DNA of 50,841 nucleotides from NCBI GenBank assembly GCA_049671305.1, contig JBATUR010000121.1:1-50841 (forward strand), read 5' to 3'. Below the pieces are notes generated by a model that saw only the letters and a list, made by a program, of their open reading frames with translations, was not told where the DNA came from and did no database searches. This DNA comes from CADCTM01 sp049671305 (GTDB taxonomy: Bacteria; Cyanobacteriota; Cyanobacteriia; Cyanobacteriales; Coleofasciculaceae). This document shows, piece by piece, positions 34,887-43,269 of this stretch (within the stretch, counting starts at the first letter, position 1; every line of letters starts with the position of its first letter). A program made the position numbers and the translations under genes.

Positions 34887-35866
34887 GGAGCGTGGGTTGT
34901 CGAAGCTGAGGAGAAAACTAGCGGTAGTAATTGCTGAAGCGATCGCGTTATTGCTTCAGAGACTTTCAGGTTGCCTTGAGGGCTAAGATGAATGTGGTCG
35001 CGATATAGTGCCTCTGGCGCAGCGAAGACCTTAAATTCTTCTAATAAGTCCAAATAGGCAATTTGTTGGTCTTGTGTAAACTCAGTCAAACGCCTACGCG
35101 CTTTCAGTTCATAATCACGGGAACCCGGACTGATTTCTCGAAGTAGAGGCGTCATTGCCAAAAGAAACTGGGCATTGGCAAGGATATTTATTTGTGCAAT
35201 TGCCTCTAGGTTAAAACCCACACGGTCGCCTTTTTCAGCGTTTAGTACTTGCATTTCTGGTATGTTTGGCGCTTTTAAGAGGTAACGCTGGTAAATTTCG
35301 GTGATGGCAAAGAGGGGTTTATGGGCGGGATAATTGCGATCGCGTCCTACAGGTACAGAAGTTGGTGCTGTGGCAAACAAATCATCGGTATTAATCAATA
35401 ACACCACGATTTGCGCCTCAAAGCTTCCTTGCCGCTTCAGATAGGCTAACTGATTACGAGGTCCCCAAGAGTTGGCAGAGGCGTTCAGAACTTCGATATG
35501 CTCAAAATCTGAGCCGATAATTGAACCACTATCTAGCATCAGTTTGAGTTGAGTCTCAATCTGTGCTGAAATCGTCTGCTCTTGATCTGTCCACCAAGCG
35601 CCATTGGCGACAGAATCTCCCAAAAGTAACACACGCAATGTTGTTTTGGGTCGTGAAAAAGTAATGTTTTGACTTCTCATCGAATACTGATTAATGGCAA
35701 GGCGATTTCCCATACGTCTTGTATATTGATTTGGCGCGAGTAAATAGCCGATTTCTGGATCGGTGATGTAAATTAGAGGATTGCCGAAACCAAACAGGCG
35801 CAATCCAATTTCTAGGATTAAGACTAATCCCACCACAACAGCCAAAAGCAACAATAGATTCATCAT
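34880..35866 (-). CDS. Membrane-anchored SGNH/GDSL hydrolase-like protein
   Basis: The product is about 328 residues from ATG 35866; a TTG at 35884 would add six. It has an N-terminal transmembrane segment (LLLLLAVVVGLVLILEIGLRLFG). Block I is LLGDSVANGAWW with the nucleophile Ser, NASANSWGPRNQLAYL contains the block III Asn/Gly, and YRDHIHLSPQG supplies the Asp-x-x-His pair at the end. The fold serves esterases and acetyl transferases acting on polysaccharides; outside the cytoplasm is likely. The 3' end overlaps the convergent oxidoreductase by 7 bp. Confidence 0.85.
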   Translation of the reverse strand: MMNLLLLLAVVVGLVLILEIGLRLFGFGNPLIYITDPEIGYLLAPNQYTRRMGNRLAINQYSMRSQNITFSRPKTTLRVLLLGDSVANGAWWTDQEQTISAQIETQLKLMLDSGSIIGSDFEHIEVLNASANSWGPRNQLAYLKRQGSFEAQIVVLLINTDDLFATAPTSVPVGRDRNYPAHKPLFAITEIYQRYLLKAPNIPEMQVLNAEKGDRVGFNLEAIAQINILANAQFLLAMTPLLREISPGSRDYELKARRRLTEFTQDQQIAYLDLLEEFKVFAAPEALYRDHIHLSPQGNLKVSEAITRSLQQLLPLVFSSASTTHAPQ

Positions 35867-35994
35867 TTTTCTTTTTGGCGACAAAAGCTAAATCAATCTT
35901 TGGATTTATGAACTCACCCAGATTAGTCGCTAATCTAGACCAAGATACGTCTAAATTATTCATGCCTAGAATTTAACCGAGGAGTTGGATTGAT

Positions 35995-36135
35995 ATGTCA
36001 GACCTAAATCGTGGAATCATGAAGTTCAAGGGCGCTGATAGCCCAAAGGCGATCGCTATTTCGGCTATAGTCGTTTTGGGCAGCATTGGGGCACTAGTTT
36101 GGTGGGCGATTCAATCCGCTTACGTGGGTAGCTAA
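35995..36135 (+). CDS. 46-residue single-pass membrane protein
   Basis: GAGGAG lies 10 bases before the ATG, a strong start signal. The product begins MSDLNRGIMKFKGADSP and continues with one transmembrane helix (AIAISAIVVLGSIGALVWWAI), then a short SAYVGS tail. The size and layout match small thylakoid or photosystem-associated proteins of cyanobacteria, but I cannot name it. A HIP1 palindrome (36051) falls inside the gene. It is divergent from the SGNH gene and 110 bp upstream of tRNA-Tyr. Confidence 0.75.
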   Translation: MSDLNRGIMKFKGADSPKAIAISAIVVLGSIGALVWWAIQSAYVGS

Positions 36136-36245
36136 GTCACTGAATTTCCTCAAAACCAGAGCCATTAAGCTTTTGAGGTTCTTCTCAAAAAAACTTGCAA
36201 GATTTGCGATTAGTTGTGCTAGTATAAATAACTGTGGAAGAAATT

Positions 36246-36327
36246 GGGTCGATGCCCGAGTGGTTAATGGGGGCGGACTGTAAATCCGCTGGCTACGCCT
36301 ACGCTGGTTCAAATCCAGCTCGGCCCA
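36246..36327 (+). tRNA. tRNA-Tyr (GUA)
   Basis: Class II cloverleaf: acceptor GGGTCGA with TCGGCCC (one T-G pair), anticodon loop CTGTAAA, so anticodon GTA, a long variable arm, T-arm GCTGG/CCAGC and A73. The 3' CCA is encoded at 36328-36330, unlike the two other tRNAs in the window. Confidence 0.95.
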
Positions 36328-36375
36328 CCACAATTAAATTACAAGTGGAAGATTAATAGTTTATTATTTTCCAGC

Positions 36376-36447
36376 GCCCCTGTAGCTCAGTGGTAGAGCA
36401 CACCCTTGGTAAGGGTGAGGTCATCAGTTCAATCCTGATCAGGGGCT
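36376..36447 (+). tRNA. tRNA-Thr (GGU)
   Basis: Acceptor GCCCCTG with CAGGGGC, anticodon stem CACCC/GGGTG with loop TTGGTAA giving anticodon GGT, T-stem ATCAG/CTGAT. CCA is not encoded. It lies 45 bp after the encoded CCA of tRNA-Tyr and may share its transcript. Confidence 0.95.
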
Positions 36448-36554
36448 TAAAGTAAAGACTTTACAACAGATTATCTCTACAATCAAGAAATATTGAGCGA
36501 GAATTAAAAGGTTTATCCGCTTTACATTGAATCCTATTTTCACTTCTTTATTAA

Positions 36555-37478
36555 TTAAATCATGCTTCTCCTGGCTTTGATTAAAAAATCATTGACTTGT
36601 TGATAATCAGGACTTTCTGGTAAAGTTGTCTGATTAAAAGCAGCTTCAAACTCTTGATGTAAATTTAGACGCCAAGCATTAACTTCTTGCCAAGGCATTT
36701 CGCCACGCCGAATTAATAAAAGCTTGTCTTTGTTTTCCTCTACTCTAACAATTAAAGTACCTTCTCTTAAAACAGTAATCCCAGACAATAAAAGCCGAAT
36801 TAAATGCATAGCGTGCTTTGGCTTTATAACACCCTTTGTCCGCAAGTCTTGCTCTAATTTTTTAAACTGAGACATCACATAACCATTGTAAGTTTGATAA
36901 ACTAATTGAGACAAAAACAACTGTCGCATGGCTAGCAATTCTTCGGCTAAAGGTGTTACAGTTTCTACTAAAGGTGTGTATAGACATTCTAAAATATTAG
37001 GATTTGCCTTCAGTGCCAAAGTAAGAAACTTTTGCATTTCCCAGTAGCATTCTTCTGTTGCTTTATTATCAAGTTGCTCTGGAAGATTAGATAAAGACCA
37101 GTGTAATTCAGCAGGAGGCAAATAAATTCCTCGTCGATCAGTATCAGAATTTTCGTCATCTAAACCATAAGCTTTAGAGCCAACAATACAGCGATAAATG
37201 ACATAATTATAGAGATGAGATTGATCGAAGTTAGTGTTATTTTGCCAGCTTTTTGCTTGCCATTGCTTGTGGATAGTGAGTTCTTCTCGACGTAGTAAAG
37301 CTTGGGTTCCGTCAGGAAATTGGACGAGATAGGAATGAGAATGATCAAGCGCTTTTACAACTACCCCTAGTGTGCCACAAGAACGCTCCAACCCATCGAT
37401 AAGCACGGCAACACGGGTGACAACCTGAGTACCTACAGGAAGGATTAGGTTATGATTAGAAGGTTGTTGATTTTTCAT
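36555..37478 (-). CDS. Nucleotidyltransferase-domain protein with N-terminal SH3-like extension
   Basis: The 307-residue protein has a DNA polymerase beta-type nucleotidyltransferase core beginning GSKAYGLDDENSDTDRRG (about 106-123), the GSxxxG...DxD arrangement of the YcgL-like uncharacterised family. Conserved helices YWEMQKFLTLALKANPNILECLY follow. The first ~75 residues (GTQVVTRVAVLIDGLERSCGTLG ... YLVQFPDGTQALLRREEL in parts) look like a small beta-barrel, perhaps an interaction module. It may modify a nucleotide, tRNA or protein; the target is unknown. The ATG at 37478 is used. It is divergent from egtC, with 103 bp between them. Confidence 0.85.
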   Translation of the reverse strand: MKNQQPSNHNLILPVGTQVVTRVAVLIDGLERSCGTLGVVVKALDHSHSYLVQFPDGTQALLRREELTIHKQWQAKSWQNNTNFDQSHLYNYVIYRCIVGSKAYGLDDENSDTDRRGIYLPPAELHWSLSNLPEQLDNKATEECYWEMQKFLTLALKANPNILECLYTPLVETVTPLAEELLAMRQLFLSQLVYQTYNGYVMSQFKKLEQDLRTKGVIKPKHAMHLIRLLLSGITVLREGTLIVRVEENKDKLLLIRRGEMPWQEVNAWRLNLHQEFEAAFNQTTLPESPDYQQVNDFLIKARRSMI

Positions 37479-37581
37479 AACTTAAGAAAACAACGCTTTT
37501 GAATGAAGCTCAAACTTCATTGGAAAACTCAGGGCAGCAGCAGATATTGGCTAAGACAATCTTTAGAACTTTAAACATTTT

Positions 37582-38370
37582 ATGTGCCGATTATTAGGCT
37601 ACCTTGGGGCAGAAATTAAACTTGATCATTTATTGTACAAACCAGAACATTCGTTGATTGTTCAAAGTTATCAACCTAAAGAAATGACTTCTGGTGTAGT
37701 GAATGCGGATGGGTTAGGAATTGGCTGGTATGATCATAGGCAAAATGTCAACCCATTGACTTACAAAAATACGATACCAATTTGGAATGACACTAATCTT
37801 CCTGAAATAAGTCGTTATGTTGAGTCGAAAGCTGTTTTGGCATATATACGAAGTGCCACCGCCGGTCAAGCACTAGATATGAGTAATTGTCAGCCATTTC
37901 GAGACAATAATCTTTTGTTTATTCACAATGGTAGTATTGACAATTTCCGCAAGTCTATCTATCGACCGATGCGCGAACTTCTTTGTGATGAGATATATCA
38001 ATCAATTGAGGGAAATACTGATTCTGAACATATCTTTGCTTTGCTACTAAATGAGTTAAAATCTAATCCAGATAGTAGCATTGAGAATGCTTTAGAGAAA
38101 ACACTAAAAACCATGACAGATTTAGCAAAATTGCATCATGTTAGTTTTAGTGCAAACACAATTATTAGTGATGGACATTGCTTGGTTGCTAGTCGCTATG
38201 CATTTGGTACTACTTCTCCTACACTTTACTGGCTAAGAGATGATCCAATGTATCCAGATGCGGTAATTATTGCTTCTGAACCATTGTTTGAAGGTAACTG
38301 GAATAGTTGTAAAAATAGTAGCGTTGTTACTGTTGCAGAAAATCTTGATGTTAAAGTCGATCAACTCTGA
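37582..38370 (+). CDS. egtC: EgtC-type class II glutamine amidotransferase (ergothioneine synthesis)
   Basis: The 262-residue enzyme begins MCRLLGYLG. Cys2 becomes the N-terminal nucleophile of the Ntn glutaminase fold. NADGLGIGWYD, AYIRSATAG and FIHNGSIDNFRK are typical of class II amidohydrolases. EgtC removes the gamma-glutamyl group from hercynyl-gamma-glutamylcysteine sulfoxide. The assignment is supported by direct overlap with egtB (38348-38370) and by egtD nearby. The presence of EgtC suggests that gamma-glutamylcysteine, not free cysteine, is the thiol donor. It is the first gene of the locus. Confidence 0.9.
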   Translation: MCRLLGYLGAEIKLDHLLYKPEHSLIVQSYQPKEMTSGVVNADGLGIGWYDHRQNVNPLTYKNTIPIWNDTNLPEISRYVESKAVLAYIRSATAGQALDMSNCQPFRDNNLLFIHNGSIDNFRKSIYRPMRELLCDEIYQSIEGNTDSEHIFALLLNELKSNPDSSIENALEKTLKTMTDLAKLHHVSFSANTIISDGHCLVASRYAFGTTSPTLYWLRDDPMYPDAVIIASEPLFEGNWNSCKNSSVVTVAENLDVKVDQL

Positions 38371-39619
38371 AAAAAAAGTCATCTATGAAGCAATGCAGCG
38401 TTGTCGTAGCGGCACTTTAGCTTTATTTGAGGGTATTGATGAAGCACGTTTTTGCAAGCAAGCTCATCCAGAGTTTAGCCCTGCAGGGTGGCATCTTGGT
38501 CATATTGCTTACACAGAAGCTTTGTGGATATTGGAAAAATGTGCAGGTTTGCCGACTTTGTTTCCTGAATATCGTAAGTTATTAGCAGCAGATGGGTTGC
38601 CGAAATGCGATCGCGAAAAGTTGCCGCCATTTCCTGAAATCTGCGATTATTTAGATACGGTCAGAAGTAAAGTGTTTCGCTATTTAGAAACTACTTCTTT
38701 AGATAGACAAGAACGCCTGTGGCACTTTTTAATTCAGCATGAAAGTCAGCATACGGAAACGATCGCTTTTGTCTTGCAATTACAACGTTGGCATCTACAA
38801 AAAGAACTAAATCTAGAAAATGAACAATTAAAAATTGAGAATTCTGCCTTGAATTTGCCAGTAGAAGCAACTGCCCAAATGGTGGAAATTCCGGCAGGTG
38901 AGTTTGAAATGGGTAACAACTCAGCGGAGGCAATGGATAATGAGCGATCGCTTCATCAAGTACATCTAGATACCTACTTGATAGACCGCTACCCAGTTAC
39001 TTGCCAACAGTATCGAGTCTTTATAGAAGCAGATGGTTATTCTAACCCGCAATGGTGGTCAGCAGCCGGGTGGGAATGGTTAAAAACAAATTCCGTCAAA
39101 GAACCCCTCTACTGGTCAAACAACCCTACCTGGAATGATCATCCAGTCTGCGGCGTTAGCTGGTACGAAGCAGATGCTTATGCAAAATTTGTGGGCAAGC
39201 GACTTCCCACTGAAGCAGAATGGGAAAAAGCGGCGAGTTGGGACGCCAAGACAAAACGGCATTATCTCTATCCTTGGGGTGATGCTCAACCTGATTCATT
39301 TCGCTGTAATCATGACAACAACACAGGACGAACAACTCCTGTAAATGCTTATCCAGGTGGACAGAGTGCTTATGGATGTTACGACCTATTAGGCAATGTT
39401 TGGGAATGGACTTCAAGTTGGTTTGAGGCATATAACGGCTTTGTGAGTTATCCTTACCGAGGCTATTCTCAAACCTATTTTGATCATCAACACCGAGTGC
39501 TTAAAGGTGGTAGTTGGGCAACTCGCCCTTGGTCTTTACGTTCTAGCTTTCGTAACTGGTATTATCCCGAAATTCGCCAAATTCTGGCAGGTTTTCGTTG
39601 TGTGCTTGATAATGTGTGA
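38348..39619 (+). CDS. egtB: Ergothioneine sulfoxide synthase EgtB
   Basis: The 423-residue protein has an N-terminal DinB-like helical domain with iron ligands in GWHLGH (His49/His52) and HESQH (His131, His135). These match the three-His site of the characterised mycobacterial EgtB (51/134/138). A formylglycine-enzyme-type domain follows: VEIPAGEFEMGN, NHPVCGVSWYEADAYAKF-like motif, LPTEAEWEKAA, GNVWEWTSSW and the closing GFRC. It joins hercynine to a thiol with O2. The longest frame starts at 38270 inside egtC, but ATG 38348 gives the correct length; the overlap with egtC is 23 bp. A hairpin follows the stop. Confidence 0.93.
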   Translation: MLKSINSEKKVIYEAMQRCRSGTLALFEGIDEARFCKQAHPEFSPAGWHLGHIAYTEALWILEKCAGLPTLFPEYRKLLAADGLPKCDREKLPPFPEICDYLDTVRSKVFRYLETTSLDRQERLWHFLIQHESQHTETIAFVLQLQRWHLQKELNLENEQLKIENSALNLPVEATAQMVEIPAGEFEMGNNSAEAMDNERSLHQVHLDTYLIDRYPVTCQQYRVFIEADGYSNPQWWSAAGWEWLKTNSVKEPLYWSNNPTWNDHPVCGVSWYEADAYAKFVGKRLPTEAEWEKAASWDAKTKRHYLYPWGDAQPDSFRCNHDNNTGRTTPVNAYPGGQSAYGCYDLLGNVWEWTSSWFEAYNGFVSYPYRGYSQTYFDHQHRVLKGGSWATRPWSLRSSFRNWYYPEIRQILAGFRCVLDNV

Positions 39620-40090
39620 TTATCGTCTCCTTAGTTTTGTTTAATTAGTCTCTTCCTGCTGAGGTGGGAAGGGACTAAATAAGAAGTAAAAAAATCTAAT
39701 TTGCTATTATTTGAGTTATCGATATTAAGAATTTTAAAAATGAAAGTTATTTACTTTATTCATCTTTCAAAATAAAATTGGTTATACTTATATATAAGCA
39801 AAACGATAATCTTTGAATTATCCAGTTTTGTAGTCATTGCTGATTTTTCATAATTCCCAGTTTTGCTCATTTTATAAACATCCGGCTCTCTTAATGAAGG
39901 AAATAAAGTTTTAATAAATAACTTATGAGCGTGAGTTGGGCAGGAATTAAGATCAAGAATACTCGCGTTAGTTTGTTTAAACAGCTACTTAATTCTCACT
40001 AAAAGTGATGTTTCTTCAACTAAATTGTTTTAGAATATTGCTTTGTGTGTCTTAGTTAGTTCAATCAAAAAAAGTGTAGGTGCCAAACAG
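39620..40090. other. Intergenic region between egtB and the DUF1360 gene
   Basis: Apart from the hairpin directly after egtB (39645-39678), these 471 bp are AT-rich and show no coding frame or other clear structure. A promoter for the DUF1360 gene, and perhaps egtD, may lie here. Confidence 0.5.
39645..39678 (+). terminator. Strong hairpin after egtB
   Basis: TTAGTCTCTTCC pairs with GGAAGGGACTAA (12 bp, one G-T pair) around a 10-base loop, 25 bp after the egtB stop. There is no T run behind it. It probably ends or stabilises the egtCB message and suggests that egtD is transcribed separately. Confidence 0.6.
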
Positions 40091-40528
40091 ATGACAGATA
40101 GTATTTTCATCCAAGAAACCATTTTTCCCATGATTGTATCAGCATTAGCTGCATATAGGATGGCAAGAATGATGTTTAGCGAAACAGGTCCTTTTGCCAT
40201 CTTCGCCAGAATGCGTCGCTACATAGACCCACAACAAAAAACTTGGGTAGGTGTTGGTTTAAATTGTCCTTATTGCCTTGGTTTATGGTCGAGTTTAGTG
40301 TTTTATTGGTTGTTGGAATATAACCAAAATACAACAGCTCATTTTTTAGTTAATGTCCTAGCTATAGCGGGAATTCAAACGATAATTCAAAGTTGGGAAC
40401 CAATTCCACCACCACCTCCACATTTACAAAATTCAAATGGTCATTCACCTCAAGTTGAGCATCAAAACTTGACAAATAATACCAAATCTGGAACTGCAGA
40501 TAGCCAAGAAGTGATTTTATCTAAATAA
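40091..40528 (+). CDS. DUF1360 family membrane protein
   Basis: The product is about 145 residues with two or three hydrophobic segments (IVSALAAYRMARMMF, GLWSSLVFYWLLEY, NVLAIAGIQTII). LNCPYCLGLWSSLV is the family motif, where two Cys two residues apart precede the second helix. An upstream GTG at 40043 would add 16 residues; I chose ATG 40091, where the typical DUF1360 start begins. The C-terminal ~45 residues are polar and Pro-rich. It sits between egtB and egtD, but no link to ergothioneine is known. Confidence 0.8.
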   Translation: MTDSIFIQETIFPMIVSALAAYRMARMMFSETGPFAIFARMRRYIDPQQKTWVGVGLNCPYCLGLWSSLVFYWLLEYNQNTTAHFLVNVLAIAGIQTIIQSWEPIPPPPPHLQNSNGHSPQVEHQNLTNNTKSGTADSQEVILSK

Positions 40529-40735
40529 AAAAGCTAACTTTTAGTTGACTGATAGAGGTTTGAGTGAAAAAACTTGCCGCAAATTTGGCATTCCTTTCAT
40601 AGTAATCCTTGAGTACCTATTCATTACAAGAATGCTGAAATGATTCTACAGAAAACAGCCAATGCTTAAAAATGACCTTTAGGCAACTGACTCTTGGGCG
40701 ATGTGTCCAAGCTTCCTTAGCTGCTATTATGCTGT

Positions 40736-40760
40736 AATCGTCCAAATTGGGCGATTTTTT
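40736..40760 (+). terminator. Terminator-like hairpin between DUF1360 gene and egtD
   Basis: AATCGTCC pairs with GGGCGATT (one T-G pair) around a 5-base loop and is followed by a T run. It lies 208 bp after the DUF1360 stop, too far for a simple gene end, so a short non-coding RNA may precede it (about 40540-40735). The rest of the gap 40529-40981 shows nothing I can support; a 62-codon minus-strand frame at 40617-40805 looks spurious. Confidence 0.55.
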
Positions 40761-40981
40761 ATGGCTGTAGATTAACAGATAGTCTGAAACATCTATAAAT
40801 TTCAAATTCTGCTGGCGTGTCTTCTGTCTAAAGATTAAATTATTGACTTTTATAATTTTTAAGTCACGGTTATAGTAGTTTCCTCATCATAGGTAACAAT
40901 CAGTGTTTCTTGCTTAAATATCTACCTTAATCCTCAGTGTATTTTAGATCAGCTTGTCGGCAATTTCAGGTAAAAATAGAC

Positions 40982-42031
40982 GTGTTAAATTCAAATCAAA
41001 ACGCCAAGAGTTTTAGTAAATCTTTCCGTAAAAATAGTTGTTTACAAGAAGGAAGGTTACAAATTGAACGCTTAATTAATAGCAGTTTAACCCAAAAGAC
41101 TGAAACTAATGCAGGTGAAGACATCATTCAAGGGCTAACTGAGACTCCTAAAACTTTACCACCCAAATATTTTTACGATGACCTTGGTTCTGAATTATTT
41201 GAGCAAATTTGTGAATTAGCAGAATACTACCCAACACGTACAGAAACAAGTATTTTACAACAAAATGCTCAGAATATTGCTCAAGTTACTGGTGCGTGTG
41301 AACTGGTAGAATTAGGTAGTGGTAGTTCTACGAAAACTCGCCTTTTACTTAATGCTTATGAAGCCGCAGGTTATCCTCTACGATATCTACCAATTGATGT
41401 AAGTGCGGGTATTCTCGAAAGTAGTGCAGAACAACTACTTTTAGACTATCCTTCGCTGCAAGTTTTTGGTTTAGTAAGTACTTATGAATTAGCACTTCAA
41501 CAGTTAAAATCTGCTCAATTGCCATCAAGGATGCTCTTTTTTCTTGGTAGTACTTTGGGTAATCTTACTCCTCAAGAATGCGACATATTCTTTTCACAAA
41601 TTACCGCTGCCCTACAAGTTGGCGAATACTTTTTGCTAGGAATTGATTTGCAAAAACCTAAACAGTTGTTAGAAGCTGCCTATAATGATAGGAAAGGTGT
41701 AACGGCTGAATTTAATCTCAATATATTGAGGCATCTAAATCGGCGCTTTGCAGGTAACTTTGATCTCAATCAGTTTGAACATTATGCTTTTTATAATGAG
41801 CAAATGCATCAAATTGAAATGCATTTGCGAAGTTTGAAATCGCAAACTGTACGATTAAATGCACTTGATTTGACTGTTAATTTTGAATCAGGAGAAACAA
41901 TTATGACAGAGATTTCTCGGAAGTTCAACTTAAATTTGATTCAAAAAGACCTGCAAGCAAAAGGGCTCAAACCTATCCAAGCTTGGACGGATGAAAAACA
42001 ATGGTTTGGGTTAATTCTTTGCCAAGTCTGA
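40982..42031 (+). CDS. egtD: L-histidine N(alpha)-methyltransferase EgtD
   Basis: The product is about 349 residues from GTG 40982, or 364 from GTG 40937; both carry a polar extension before the conserved start. The EgtD core is clear: LPPKYFYDDLGSELFEQI, EYYPTRTETSIL, the SAM site ELVELGSGSSTKTRLLL, PIDVSAGILE, and FFLGSTLGNLTPQE. The C-terminal half has LGIDLQKPK and NDRKGVTAEFNLNIL, and ends with FGLILCQV. It makes hercynine by triple methylation of histidine, the first ergothioneine step. It is separated from egtB by 1.4 kb, with the DUF1360 gene between. EgtA and EgtE are not in the window. Confidence 0.92.
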   Translation: MLNSNQNAKSFSKSFRKNSCLQEGRLQIERLINSSLTQKTETNAGEDIIQGLTETPKTLPPKYFYDDLGSELFEQICELAEYYPTRTETSILQQNAQNIAQVTGACELVELGSGSSTKTRLLLNAYEAAGYPLRYLPIDVSAGILESSAEQLLLDYPSLQVFGLVSTYELALQQLKSAQLPSRMLFFLGSTLGNLTPQECDIFFSQITAALQVGEYFLLGIDLQKPKQLLEAAYNDRKGVTAEFNLNILRHLNRRFAGNFDLNQFEHYAFYNEQMHQIEMHLRSLKSQTVRLNALDLTVNFESGETIMTEISRKFNLNLIQKDLQAKGLKPIQAWTDEKQWFGLILCQV

Positions 42032-42058
42032 CTTTAAAGTGTTCGCCCAAATATTGTA

Positions 42059-42859
42059 TTAACTCTTAAATTTTGCAGAAGACTGGCGACGACGTAATAG
42101 ATTAAAGGTGATTAATAAAACCAGAGCGATCGCTAATCCACTTGATGTTATGGCAACTAGAGGAATATTTACTCGACGTACAGCAATGGCAACTAAAGCC
42201 CAAACAATTACCAAAACAAAAGCAAGATCAGCTCGTTGAATACTTACTATAGCTCCAATTGCAGCACCGGCAAATAAAGCGATCGCACTCCAAACTTCTG
42301 CATTAATACCCCAACCATTCCAGCCTAAAGCATAGAGAGTAGTTGCTACATTCACAATTGTCGCTACACTAATCCAAGCGAGATAAATACTTAGAGGAAT
42401 CTGAATTAGCCACTTCTCCTGCTTAGAAACACGTCGGAAACCAATCTCTAAGCGTAGATAAATCACAATTAAAGGTAGCAAAATTCCCAGCATAGCAACC
42501 AGTGAAAGCGTAAAGAGTTGATACTGAAATAAAACAACCCAAAAAATTTGCGCTAAACTTGCCAAAACTAACAAATAACCAAGCTGACGTAGATTGATAT
42601 TTTGCCGTTGTCGCGGTAGTGCTTGATAAATTCCCAAGCTAATTAAACCTAAATAAATTAAGCCCCAAATCGCAAAAGCATAATTAGCTGGAGTAATCAA
42701 AACCTCTCGAAAGACTGTATTAGAAATTTCGCCAATTGTCCGCCCATTGAAAGGGACAATATTTGCTAAAATGTTGACGCCAAAAGCGGCAATAATTGCC
42801 AATAAATTGAGAAACTGTCTCAGGATATCTGGGTTCATAAAATTAGATAACAATTTCAT
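42059..42859 (-). CDS. Tryptophan-rich sensory protein (TspO/MBR-like)
   Basis: The 266-residue membrane protein has about eight hydrophobic segments. PANYAFAIWGLIYLGL (about 56-72) resembles the TspO start region, and aromatic-rich segments such as IFWVVLFQYQLF and TTLYALGWNGWGINAEVWSA follow. It is longer than classical TspO (about 160 residues), matching a long subfamily often annotated as tryptophan-rich sensory protein. Related TspO proteins bind tetrapyrroles and act in stress control; that role is only by analogy here. The stop is 27 bp from egtD's stop, convergent. A start at the internal ATG (MNPDIL) is also possible. Confidence 0.75.
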   Translation of the reverse strand: MKLLSNFMNPDILRQFLNLLAIIAAFGVNILANIVPFNGRTIGEISNTVFREVLITPANYAFAIWGLIYLGLISLGIYQALPRQRQNINLRQLGYLLVLASLAQIFWVVLFQYQLFTLSLVAMLGILLPLIVIYLRLEIGFRRVSKQEKWLIQIPLSIYLAWISVATIVNVATTLYALGWNGWGINAEVWSAIALFAGAAIGAIVSIQRADLAFVLVIVWALVAIAVRRVNIPLVAITSSGLAIALVLLITFNLLRRRQSSAKFKS

Positions 42860-43269
42860 GACAAAGCTGATGCTTTAACACTAAATGTAAATAGCAGAGA
42901 ATTAATTTAATCGTAGCGGTTTACACCACACCAAGTTTTTATTGAGCTGTTTAACTCTAAATTGGCAAGACTTAATTATAATAGTGACTCTAGTTACTGG
43001 AGCAAACCATTTTTGCTGTAATTGGCTTGAGTCGTCTGCCCTGGGTTAAACTAATATTCTCATCTAGGTGCTGATATTTGTAAAGAATAATGTATAACAT
43101 CGTACAACTATTAAAAAAGCACTTTAGTCATTGGTTGCCCAAAAACTAGCGCCAGATATATGGTTAATTAGCCACTTCAAAACTAAGATAGGAAAACACT
43201 GTCATTAGGGTGTATCTGCAAGTTGCAAACGTTTTCCTGTTACCACGAAAAGAAAGCAAAACATCCGTT
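42860..43269. other. Intergenic region
   Basis: These 410 bp separate the TspO-like gene and the cyclic-nucleotide-binding gene, which are divergent. I see no coding frame or clear hairpin. The sequence is AT-rich with scattered promoter-like TATAAT/TAATAT words. Confidence 0.4.

Noticed and set aside
38270..38347. Longer N-terminus for EgtB
   Set aside because: It would lie wholly within egtC. Starting at 38348 puts the iron-binding histidines at the positions seen in characterised EgtB.
40617..40805. Minus-strand frame of 62 codons in the gap before egtD
   Set aside because: It lies across the terminator-like hairpin, has no start signal and an unconvincing composition.
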